Positions 22,276-29,936 of a stretch of 64,000 nucleotides of DNA are shown piece after piece (positions within the stretch are counted from its first letter, which is position 1; the number at the start of each line of letters is the position of its first letter). The notes under the pieces are model-generated. The model made no database searches. It saw only the letters and a list, made by a program, of their open reading frames with translations, and was not told the origin of the DNA. Both the position numbers and the translations under genes were made by a program. The DNA comes from an uncultured Clostridia bacterium (lineage in GTDB: Bacteria > Bacillota > Clostridia > Oscillospirales > Acutalibacteraceae): positions 62,001 through 126,000 of the forward strand of contig CAMHEZ010000002.1 in assembly GCA_946184295.1 (NCBI GenBank). The letters run 5' to 3'.

Positions 22276-24129
22276 TTGACAACCTATCATGAAAATCCCA
22301 AGCTGCGTGAACTGCGGCGCAAGGCCATGAAGCTGCCGCTGCTGCCGGGTGTGTATATCATGCGCGACAGCCGTGACCGGATTATTTATATCGGCAAGGC
22401 CAAGGCGCTGAAAAACCGCGTCAGCCAGTATTTCGGCTCTCAGGAGGGGCACGCCGAAAAGGTGCGCCGCATGGTGGAGAATGTCGATCATTTTGAATAT
22501 ATCATTACAGATACCGAGTACGAAGCCCTTGTGTTGGAATGCAGTCTGATTAAGCAGCATAAGCCGAAATACAATATTCTGTTAAAGGACGACAAGGGCT
22601 ATCACTATATCAAAATTACCAATGAAGAATATCCGCGCATTGTGGAAGCCAAAAAAGCCGAGGACGACGGCGCGACGTATCTCGGCCCTTACACCAGCAG
22701 TTATACGGTGCGGCAGTCGGTGGACGAAGCGTGCAAGATCTTCAAAATTCCCACCTGCTGCCGTGTCTTCCCGCGCGACATCGGCAAGGGCCGGCCCTGC
22801 CTGAATTATTCCATCGGTCTGTGCCTCGCGCCCTGTAAGGGACGGCTCAAAAAGGAAATCTATGACGAGGCGATCGCCGAGGCCAAAGACTTCCTGCGGG
22901 GCGGCACCAATACTTCCATCGAGCGGCTGATCGAGCGCATGAACGATTGCGCCGAACGGCTGGAGTTTGAAAAGGCCGCGCGGCTGCGCGACCGCATTCG
23001 CGCCCTGCAAAAGATGACCGAGAAGCAGAAGGTTATCATGAATTCGGTGGAAGAACAGGACGTCATTGCCTTGGCACAGGGAGCAGGCGGCACCTGCATC
23101 GAAGTCTTCCGCTTTCAAGGGGGCAGGCTTTATGACCGCGAGCAATTTCTGCTCGATGAGATCATAGGGGAGCTGCCGCTCTGCCGTTCGGAATTTATCA
23201 AACAATACTACACCATGCGCGATGTGCCGCCGCGTGTAACGGTGGACGGCGAAGTGGACGATAACGAACTGCTGGAGCAATTCCTCAGCGAAAAACGCGG
23301 AAAAAAAGCCAAGATTACCGTGCCGCAGAAGGGCGAACAGCAGAAGATTGTGGAAATGTGCCGCCAGAATGCCGCCGAATATCTCGCACAAGCCAAGGGA
23401 CGTGTGGGAGAAACCACCGCCGCCGTGGACGAGCTTGGCCGGTTGCTCGGACTGGAAAAACCGCCGGAGTATATTGAATCGTATGATATTTCCAATACGC
23501 AGGGTGAAGATAACGTCGCGGGCATGATTGTCTTTGAAAACGGCAGGCCGCTGAAAGCTGCCTACCGGCGATTTAAAATCAAGACCGTAGAGGGGCAGGA
23601 CGACTACGGCTCCATGCGTGAGGTCATCACGCGGCGTCTGTTGGAATATCAGGCTCACAAAGACGAGGAAACGGGCTTTGGACGACTGCCGGATCTGATA
23701 TTGCTCGACGGCGGCACGGGACACGTCAACGCGATCCGACCGCTGATCGAGGCGTCGGGACTGCCCATTGCACTCTTCGGCATGGTGAAGGACAGCAAAC
23801 ATAAGACGCGCGCCATTGCGGCGGGCGGACGTGAGATTTCGCTTACCCGCAGCCGCGCGGCTTTCACGCTGGTTTCCACTATACAGGACGAGGTACACCG
23901 CTTTGCGATCACTTATCATCATGCCAGCCACGGCAAATCGGTTATCAACAGTACGCTGACAAACATTGAAGGCATCGGACCCGCCCGTGCCAAGGAATTG
24001 CTGAAACATTTCAAGACGATTTCGGCAATTTATAACGCATCGGTGGAGGAATTATGCGAGGTCAAGGGCATGAATCGCACCGCTGCCGAGAATATCAAAG
24101 CGCGGAAGTTGAAAAAAGAGGCCAATTAG
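22276..24129 (+). CDS. uvrC: UvrC, excinuclease ABC subunit C
   Basis: Nuclease of nucleotide excision repair that cuts on both sides of a lesion handed over by UvrAB. The domains in order are GIY-YIG (about residues 20-100, GVYIMRDSRDRIIYIGKAK), a Cys-rich segment (CCRVFPRDIGKGRPCLNYSI), a UVR helix pair (about 200-235, MNDCAERLEFEKAARLRDRI), an RNase H-like nuclease (about 385-535, ESYDISNTQGEDNVAGMIVF, DLILLDGGTGHVNA), and tandem helix-hairpin-helix at the C terminus. TTG 22276 is preferred because GAGGTG lies seven bases upstream; GTG 22267 overlaps that site. Length is about 617 aa, normal. Confidence 0.97.
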   Translation: MTTYHENPKLRELRRKAMKLPLLPGVYIMRDSRDRIIYIGKAKALKNRVSQYFGSQEGHAEKVRRMVENVDHFEYIITDTEYEALVLECSLIKQHKPKYNILLKDDKGYHYIKITNEEYPRIVEAKKAEDDGATYLGPYTSSYTVRQSVDEACKIFKIPTCCRVFPRDIGKGRPCLNYSIGLCLAPCKGRLKKEIYDEAIAEAKDFLRGGTNTSIERLIERMNDCAERLEFEKAARLRDRIRALQKMTEKQKVIMNSVEEQDVIALAQGAGGTCIEVFRFQGGRLYDREQFLLDEIIGELPLCRSEFIKQYYTMRDVPPRVTVDGEVDDNELLEQFLSEKRGKKAKITVPQKGEQQKIVEMCRQNAAEYLAQAKGRVGETTAAVDELGRLLGLEKPPEYIESYDISNTQGEDNVAGMIVFENGRPLKAAYRRFKIKTVEGQDDYGSMREVITRRLLEYQAHKDEETGFGRLPDLILLDGGTGHVNAIRPLIEASGLPIALFGMVKDSKHKTRAIAAGGREISLTRSRAAFTLVSTIQDEVHRFAITYHHASHGKSVINSTLTNIEGIGPARAKELLKHFKTISAIYNASVEELCEVKGMNRTAAENIKARKLKKEAN

Positions 24130-24216
24130 GCAATCGGTTGGAATCTCCGATTTTCACAGCAAGCTGCAAGACAGCGCGTGTTTACAGACGAGATCGCATA
24201 ACCAATCACGCATAAC

Positions 24217-24258
24217 AAATAACTCCTCCTTGCTGTTTTGCAAGAAGGAGTTATTTAC
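24217..24258. terminator. Bidirectional terminator between uvrC and the TPM gene
   Basis: AAATAACTCCT (24217-24227) pairs with AGGAGTTATTT (24246-24256); A and T tracts flank both sides of two convergent genes. Confidence 0.8.
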
Positions 24259-24291
24259 TGTTATCTGATAAACGCTTATTAACGGTTTTGC

Positions 24292-25563
24292 TTAAAAATG
24301 TCCGCCGCTGCCGCCGTGGCTGCTGCCGGAGGAACTGCTGTGAGTGGAGCTGCCGCCGGAGGAATGACCGCCTCCGCCGCCGGTATCCTGCGGTTTGGCG
24401 GTGCGGGTGACTGTGTTGTAGAGGAACAGGTCATTGCGGGTAGTAATATTGAGGCTGCCGGGCTTGGTGTAAGCCCCCGCCGCCGCCTGAGCCGCCACGG
24501 ATTTCAGATCGCCCTTCATGACCGACACGGTGATGAAGCCCGCGATCAGTCCGACCGCGCCGCTGCCCAGGATCGCCATGCCCCAGCCGAAGGGAGGTTT
24601 GGGCATGTATCCCGTGTCATAGGCCTGACCGGTCTCCTCATAGTGTGCGATAAATTCGTCGCACAGCGTGGCAAACTTGTCAAAGCCGCCATAATAATTC
24701 CCGTCGCTGAGATAGGAGACAAATCGGTCAGAAATGTATTGCTGCCCCGCGTCGGTGAAGACGGTAATGCCCTTGCCGATGGTGGTGATGCGCCAGTCGC
24801 GGTTTTCCATGCCGAGCAGGAGCAGAATGCCGTCGCGGTTCTCGCCGAAACCGTAGCCGTTATAGTCATAAAAATCGTCGGCGTATTCCATCGGGGTCTT
24901 GTCACCGAGGGAATACTGCGTGACCACCACCACATCGAGCTGATGTGCCTCGCTGATTTCGTCCAGCTTTTGCAGCAGCGCCTTCGCGTCACTGCCGCTG
25001 ACCAGCCCCGCATAATCCACGAAGCGCGGCAGCAGCCGTTCGGACGGAATGGGCAGCGTACCCTTTTCGACAAGGATATCGCTCACTTCGTCGATATAGC
25101 GCAGGAAGGCGCGGGTATAGGTTTCCTCCTCGTTGGCGGCATTCATGATCTGCGTGCATTCTTCGTCGGTAATCAGATTGCTCGCGCGACCGTAGGTATA
25201 AATATGCACCTTGGTGCCATCAAACAGCAATACCAGCGCCGCGTCAGTGTCAGCGTTTTCCTGATAAAGTTTCTTTGCAACGCTACCGGGCTTTTTCAGC
25301 TCCTCTTCGGTGAGATAACAGAACACGTTCACGCCGCAGCGCTGATACAGGGCAGCGGCAGCGCTCTCGATGTTGGCCTTATTGGTGTCGCTGATGATGC
25401 CGTCGTTGTCAATGATGTACTGATAGGAAACGGCGACGGTTTCTTCTTCCTGCGCTACGACAACAGTTTCTGTCTCTTCTGCCGCGAAGACAGGCACCGC
25501 GGCAGCCGTGAGGGTGAACATCAGCCATATTGCGATAAAAAGGGCGGTCATTTTCTTAGTCAT
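24292..25563 (-). CDS. TPM-domain (YgcG/YdjH-like) membrane protein
   Basis: Secreted or membrane-anchored protein of 423 aa. A signal peptide (about residues 1-27, ending AVPVFAAE) is followed by two TPM-type domains: one begins YIIDNDGIISDTNKANIES (about 48-175), the second begins PRFVDYAGLVSGSDAKALL (about 178-310). A membrane helix (about 325-350) follows, and the C terminus is a Gly/Ser/His-rich tail typical of YgcG proteins. With the zinc-ribbon and SPFH genes upstream it matches the ydjG-ydjH-ydjI set of Bacillus, linked to envelope stress (PspA network). ATG 25563 follows AGGGGG. Confidence 0.82.
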   Translation of the reverse strand: MTKKMTALFIAIWLMFTLTAAAVPVFAAEETETVVVAQEEETVAVSYQYIIDNDGIISDTNKANIESAAAALYQRCGVNVFCYLTEEELKKPGSVAKKLYQENADTDAALVLLFDGTKVHIYTYGRASNLITDEECTQIMNAANEEETYTRAFLRYIDEVSDILVEKGTLPIPSERLLPRFVDYAGLVSGSDAKALLQKLDEISEAHQLDVVVVTQYSLGDKTPMEYADDFYDYNGYGFGENRDGILLLLGMENRDWRITTIGKGITVFTDAGQQYISDRFVSYLSDGNYYGGFDKFATLCDEFIAHYEETGQAYDTGYMPKPPFGWGMAILGSGAVGLIAGFITVSVMKGDLKSVAAQAAAGAYTKPGSLNITTRNDLFLYNTVTRTAKPQDTGGGGGHSSGGSSTHSSSSGSSHGGSGGHF

Positions 25564-25578
25564 GGAAATACCCCCTTC

Positions 25579-26670
25579 CTACAGCAGCCAGATCAGGTAG
25601 CACAGCAGCACCAACGCAGCGCATACGCCGCCTGTGATACATGCCAGCCACTTGAAATAGATGCTCATGTCGCAGGGCAGATTGCCCACAAATTTGCCGG
25701 TCTGCCCGTTCATGGCAAAAAGATAGTGCTGACCGTTCCATGTGGTGGTCATAAGCCACACAGGAAACAGGGCATATTTTGCTTTACTGTTGGTCAGCTG
25801 AATATTGACACTCTCGGGTCTGACGCTCTGATATCCCGTAACGGTGGATTGAAACTCGCTCTCGGTGCTTTTGCGCACGCGCTCGTTGGCGCGGGTGACG
25901 CACTGCTCATCATTGACATCGTATTTGTCCGCCAGATAGCCCGACAAATAGGCCGTCTGGAAATCCACAGCCTTGGTAAAGTCGAACGGCTCGAGCGACT
26001 CGGTGAGATCGTTGGGAATTTTGGAGCAGCCGTCCACCGGGATATGCTCAAAACGAACACTGCCGCCGCGTGTCACGGAATAATGGCGCGTATCAGTGTA
26101 ATTATAACGGCTGTCGCTCCACACGCGCACTTTGGTGGCGCGATAAGTGATCTGTGCGTTGGAATCCGTATCGAACAGCCAGAACGGCACATAAACGCCC
26201 TTGATTTCGTCGATGTGATGGTCGGTCTTGAAGGCCTTGGGCAGCAGCGTCTTTCCCTTCAGATGCCGGGCAAAGGCTGCCTTGGCCGCCTCCTTATCCA
26301 GCTGGAAGGGAATGACATAGTCGGGCCGCAGCGCTCCCTTGAGCCGCCCCGTCATGATGACGGGATTGCCGCAGAAGGGGCAATGGGTCGCCGCTGTGGT
26401 CTCGTCACAGACGATTTCGCCGCCGCAGGAATTGCAGACATACACCGACATACCGTCTGCCTCTTCCCCTGACCATTCATCCCGGGGCGTTTCCTGCCAT
26501 GTCATCTCGTCCGGCGCGGCCTCACTGCTTTTCAGCACTTCATCATAGCTTTTGAGGGTTTCCACCTCAAATTCCGTATCGCAGAAGGGACATTTCATCT
26601 TCTGGAGGCTGCTGTCAAATTCCATCTTGCCCCCGCAGCATGGGCATTTGTATTCCATTAATTCTGCCAT
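25579..26670 (-). CDS. Zinc-ribbon membrane protein (YdjG-like)
   Basis: A 363-aa protein. The N terminus has zinc-ribbon cysteines CPCCG and CPFCD (residues 9-31), then a second pair CNSCGG and CPFCG (about 79-101), a beta-rich middle domain with YVPFWLFDTDSNAQITYRA, and a C-terminal membrane helix (about 340-361) as a tail anchor. Proteins of this design are encoded beside SPFH and TPM proteins and probably bring cytosolic factors to the membrane. ATG 26670 follows GGGGGAG. It sits 15 bases before the TPM gene in one operon. Confidence 0.8.
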   Translation of the reverse strand: MAELMEYKCPCCGGKMEFDSSLQKMKCPFCDTEFEVETLKSYDEVLKSSEAAPDEMTWQETPRDEWSGEEADGMSVYVCNSCGGEIVCDETTAATHCPFCGNPVIMTGRLKGALRPDYVIPFQLDKEAAKAAFARHLKGKTLLPKAFKTDHHIDEIKGVYVPFWLFDTDSNAQITYRATKVRVWSDSRYNYTDTRHYSVTRGGSVRFEHIPVDGCSKIPNDLTESLEPFDFTKAVDFQTAYLSGYLADKYDVNDEQCVTRANERVRKSTESEFQSTVTGYQSVRPESVNIQLTNSKAKYALFPVWLMTTTWNGQHYLFAMNGQTGKFVGNLPCDMSIYFKWLACITGGVCAALVLLCYLIWLL

Positions 26671-26771
26671 GATTCACACTCCCCCATGACATAAAGCAAG
26701 CGCAGCCTTCTGCCCGCTATTGCCGCAAACAAAGGGCTGCGCCCGTTTATTTCAAATATGACCTGTACGAA

Positions 26772-28067
26772 TTACTGCACTTTGTCGTTATCGTCGAACG
26801 GATCGCCGCATTCCGGGCAGAACTTGGGCGGATGATAGGGATCGGCAGGCTGCCAGCCGCACTTGTCACAGCGATAGAGCGGTGCCCCGGCGGGCTTGGG
26901 CTTGCCGCAGTTCATACAGAACTTGCCCTGATTCTGTGTGCCGCACTGACACGTCCAGCCCTGGGCGGACGCCTGCGGGGCAGGCTGCTGGCCGTACTGA
27001 GGCTGCTGCTGGTATTGCTGCTGCCCGTACTGCTGGGGCTGCTGATACGGCTGCTGTTGCTGCCCCATCTGGAAGAGGTTGGCGGCGGTGTTCGCACCGC
27101 CGGCATTCTGCGCCATACCCATCCCCATGAAACCGGTCATCGCGCCGGCAGTATTCTTGGCCGCGTCCTGCATGGCCTGTGCCTGCGAGCCAATGAGCGT
27201 GGCGGCGGCCATGTTCGGGTCGCGGTTGATGGCGTTACGCTGGGCGGTCTTGATGAGGTCGGCATCCTCCTGCGGCAGGGTGATGGAGTTGAACGCCACG
27301 GAAACGATCTCAATGCCGCGCAAGTTGCTCCACTTCTGGGACAGCACGCTGTTCATGGCGTTGCACAACTCGTCAACATGGGCGGGCACCTCATTTGGGC
27401 GCACCTGCATGGCGGAGATCTGCGCCAGACCCGGCTGGAGCGCACTGATAAATTCCGTCTTAAGCTGGTTATCCAGCTGAATGCGCTTATAATCCTCGGT
27501 CACATTGCCCGACACGTTGGTGTAGAACAGCAGCGGGTTGGTGATCCTGTAGGAAAATACGCCGTTGCAGCGGATGGAGACGTCGATATCAAGGTTGATA
27601 TTTCTGTCCACCACGCGGAACGGCACGGGATTGGCGGTGCCGAACTTGTTGTCGGTAATTTCCTTGGTATTGAAGTAATAGACGCGCTGATCCTTACCGG
27701 TGTCGCCGCCGAAGGTAAAGCGCTTGCCGATCTGCTTGAAGGTATTGACAATGTTCTGGCCGAGGCTACCGTAGAACAAGCTCGGCTCGGTGGAGGAATC
27801 ATACGTAAATTCACCCGGCATGGCGCAAAATTCCACGACCTTGCCCTGCTCCACGATCATCATGCACTGACCGTCGGCAACGGCGATTCTGGAGCCGTTG
27901 GAGATGATGTTGTCGTTGCCCTTGGTATTGGAGGAACGGCTGGTGATTTGCTTTTTGCCGCGCACGGCGAGGGTATCCACCGGAATTGAATCACAATAGA
28001 AAAATTCCTTCCACTGGTCGGCCATCACGCCGCCGGCGGCGCCTGACAAAGCTTTAATCAGTCCCAT
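26772..28067 (-). CDS. SPFH-domain protein with C-terminal zinc ribbons (YdjI-like)
   Basis: A 431-aa cytoplasmic or membrane-associated scaffold. Residues about 20-260 are an SPFH/virion-core-like domain (ADGQCMMIVEQGKVVEFCAMPGEF is split by short turns). Then comes an Ala/Met/Gly-rich stretch, a Gln/Pro/Tyr-rich low-complexity linker (about 330-375), and two zinc ribbons (CQCGTQNQGKFCMNCG and CDKCGW to CPECG). The same plan is seen in YdjI of Bacillus, which is needed to place the PspA homologue YdjF. ATG 28067 follows AAGGGG at 12 bases. It is the first large gene of the operon. Confidence 0.85.
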   Translation of the reverse strand: MGLIKALSGAAGGVMADQWKEFFYCDSIPVDTLAVRGKKQITSRSSNTKGNDNIISNGSRIAVADGQCMMIVEQGKVVEFCAMPGEFTYDSSTEPSLFYGSLGQNIVNTFKQIGKRFTFGGDTGKDQRVYYFNTKEITDNKFGTANPVPFRVVDRNINLDIDVSIRCNGVFSYRITNPLLFYTNVSGNVTEDYKRIQLDNQLKTEFISALQPGLAQISAMQVRPNEVPAHVDELCNAMNSVLSQKWSNLRGIEIVSVAFNSITLPQEDADLIKTAQRNAINRDPNMAAATLIGSQAQAMQDAAKNTAGAMTGFMGMGMAQNAGGANTAANLFQMGQQQQPYQQPQQYGQQQYQQQPQYGQQPAPQASAQGWTCQCGTQNQGKFCMNCGKPKPAGAPLYRCDKCGWQPADPYHPPKFCPECGDPFDDNDKVQ

Positions 28068-28124
28068 AGTAACATGAAACCCCTTTCAAAATGTTTTGTT
28101 GTCTGCGAGCCAAAAGCTCTTTGC

Positions 28125-28478
28125 TTATCGCTTCTTTAAAAACTGCTCGTTGCTCGTCACAGAATACGGATTTTTATTGGGTCTGTCTTCAGGCGGTTCG
28201 TTGCCGACGTGATTGGCCCACACAATGAGCAGCGTCACCAACAGCACATAGCCCAGCCACAGACCCAGCGCAAGCCAGAATGCCCACAGCGGCCATTGCA
28301 GGAAGAAATGCGCCACCAGCAGTCCCCACGCGGGAATCGACCAGCCGACACGCAGCACCAGACTCCAGAGGAAGGTCAGAACAAATCCGCTGAATCCGCT
28401 GCCCTTCACGCCGCCTCTCGGCTGCATTTTGTACTTTCCGTAAAGTCCGTCACCCAAAGCGCACACGCCCCTTTCCAT
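28125..28478 (-). CDS. Small membrane protein at the head of the ydj-like operon
   Basis: A 117-aa protein with two or three hydrophobic helices (about residues 30-50, 54-72, 75-92, Trp/Leu-rich) and a charged tail ending SNEQFLKKR. No family is recognised. The start is uncertain: ATG 28478 has no Shine-Dalgarno site, while an in-frame TTG about eight codons later lies nine bases after AAAGGGG. It ends about 60 bases before the SPFH gene and probably shares its promoter. Confidence 0.6.
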   Translation of the reverse strand: MERGVCALGDGLYGKYKMQPRGGVKGSGFSGFVLTFLWSLVLRVGWSIPAWGLLVAHFFLQWPLWAFWLALGLWLGYVLLVTLLIVWANHVGNEPPEDRPNKNPYSVTSNEQFLKKR

Positions 28479-28591
28479 TCGGCATATTTGGCATATTCCG
28501 ACAAATTTTTCATGCCGTATTCGAATTTATTATAACATATGGTCTTCAATTATGCAATATGTTTTTCAAAACTTATTTTGGAAAAACATAT

Positions 28592-28775
28592 TTGACGGAA
28601 ACTGTATTGGGATTCGCCCGACCTTGCTACATGTCTTGGTGCATCCCGCTCGCTCAGCCGATGGCTTCGCTTGTGAGGCTTTGCCCCACTCCCCAGTGGT
28701 GGCGCCGCCCCCACGCCCCCGCCAGGAGGTGCCTGCACCCCCTGGACTCCCGCGCTTCGCTTAATTATTTTTCAA
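28592..28775 (+). repeat. Dispersed multi-hairpin repeat, copy A
   Basis: About 184 bases with the shared left end TTGACGGAAAC, then GATTCGCCC, a central set of palindromes, GGAGGTGCCTGCACCCCCTG, and the shared right end CCCGCGCTTCGCTTAATTATT. It is the most diverged copy; only GTGAGGC/GCCCCAC and the GGTGC/GCACC stem are clear. The right end encodes the last codons and the TAA stop of the minus-strand hydrolase gene at 28761. Confidence 0.85.
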
Positions 28776-29894
28776 TTGATTCCGCGTCTTTTCCCACTGT
28801 TCCCACGACTTTTTCGCGCCGCTGAGGAACACTTCCTTGCCCGCGTCAAAGAGCTTTTTGAGCGAGGCGGTGACTTCCTCGGACGTGGCCTTGTCAAGAC
28901 TGCCGAGCGCCTTACCGATGGCGCTGTAGGAAAGCCATTTGTTTTCGTTCATCTCGGTGATGGTGGAAGCGCCGGAGGCCTCCATCGAGTCGAAGATAGC
29001 CGAGACGACGGCCTGTTTCTGTTCGGCGTCCATGCTGTCAATCCAGCCGGTGAAGGTCTCGTCCATGAAGGTGCTTTCGGGCGAGAGTCCGTCCGCCGTG
29101 ACGAACCGGTCGCACCGCACACACCATGTGTAGGGGTCATGCTGGAGTAGTCCTTTCGCCTCACTCATAATCACCTTACGCGCAGCCTTGCTAGAAAGTA
29201 GTATGCCGATCAGGGACGATTCGGGCACGATCTTGACCACCTTGCTCAGCACGGCCTTGTATGCGGGAGAATCCGCCAGACTGCTGTTGAAGCCTGGCCC
29301 GTCGTTGGAATAGACCTCGACAATACGCCCACTTTCGATTACCGTGGGGTCACAGAATGCCGCCGCGTACACCGCGAAATTGCCGCCCTTGGAGTGGCCG
29401 CCCACGCGAATCGGCTCGGTTGTCGCCGCCGCCAGCCGGTTGAGATAGGCCGCGGCCTCCGACTGTCCGGGCGTTTGGGGCAGAAAGCTGATGTTGAAAT
29501 CCTCGCGCCAGCCCACAATGGTGTTGTCGGTGCCGCGGAAGGCCACGTAAAGCGTGCCGTCGCCGAGGGCAAAGGTCATGGCGGCAAACTGCACTTCTTC
29601 GCCCTGATCGACCTTGTTGACATAGCCGCCCACCCGTACATCTTTGTAACGCACACAGGCTGCCGCCTTCTCCAGCAGCGGACGCGGGTCATTGATGAGC
29701 ACCGATTCGTAACCTAACGCGATGTATTTCTCGCACAGCTCCGCCAGCGATACGGTAAAAGCAAACGCCTCCGGCACGATATCCTGCATCTCGGCATAGG
29801 CAAGCTCCGAGAAAATCAGATTGTCCACTTCGTTAAAACCGCGCTCGGCAAAGCTCAGATCGCCCCGCCAGTCAATATAATCCATGATATTCAT
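28761..29894 (-). CDS. Mbeg1-like (DUF2974) alpha/beta hydrolase
   Basis: A 377-aa predicted serine hydrolase. FSELAYAEMQDIV and YVAFRGTDNTIVGWREDF (about residues 110-130) lead to the nucleophile elbow GHSKGGN (about 165). A catalytic Asp may be NDGPGF, and a His may be in the HDPYTW region. Proteins of this family are lipase-like and widespread in gut Firmicutes; the substrate is unknown. ATG 29894 (MNIMDYIDW) lies after AAGGTG; a GTG at 29903 overlaps that site. The stop codon comes from dispersed repeat copy A, so the C terminus may have been changed by repeat insertion. Confidence 0.8.
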   Translation of the reverse strand: MNIMDYIDWRGDLSFAERGFNEVDNLIFSELAYAEMQDIVPEAFAFTVSLAELCEKYIALGYESVLINDPRPLLEKAAACVRYKDVRVGGYVNKVDQGEEVQFAAMTFALGDGTLYVAFRGTDNTIVGWREDFNISFLPQTPGQSEAAAYLNRLAAATTEPIRVGGHSKGGNFAVYAAAFCDPTVIESGRIVEVYSNDGPGFNSSLADSPAYKAVLSKVVKIVPESSLIGILLSSKAARKVIMSEAKGLLQHDPYTWCVRCDRFVTADGLSPESTFMDETFTGWIDSMDAEQKQAVVSAIFDSMEASGASTITEMNENKWLSYSAIGKALGSLDKATSEEVTASLKKLFDAGKEVFLSGAKKSWEQWEKTRNQLKNN

Positions 29895-29936
29895 TGCTGT
29901 CACCTTGTTTTCTGAATTTTTGAGATGAAAAAACTG

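Noticed and set aside
22582-24009. 475-codon minus-strand frame inside uvrC
   Set aside because: It is the antisense of a complete uvrC; no ribosome site or domain.
24298-26472. 724-codon open frame on the plus strand
   Set aside because: It lies opposite the TPM and zinc-ribbon genes, whose domains are clear; GC-rich codon use opens the opposite frame.
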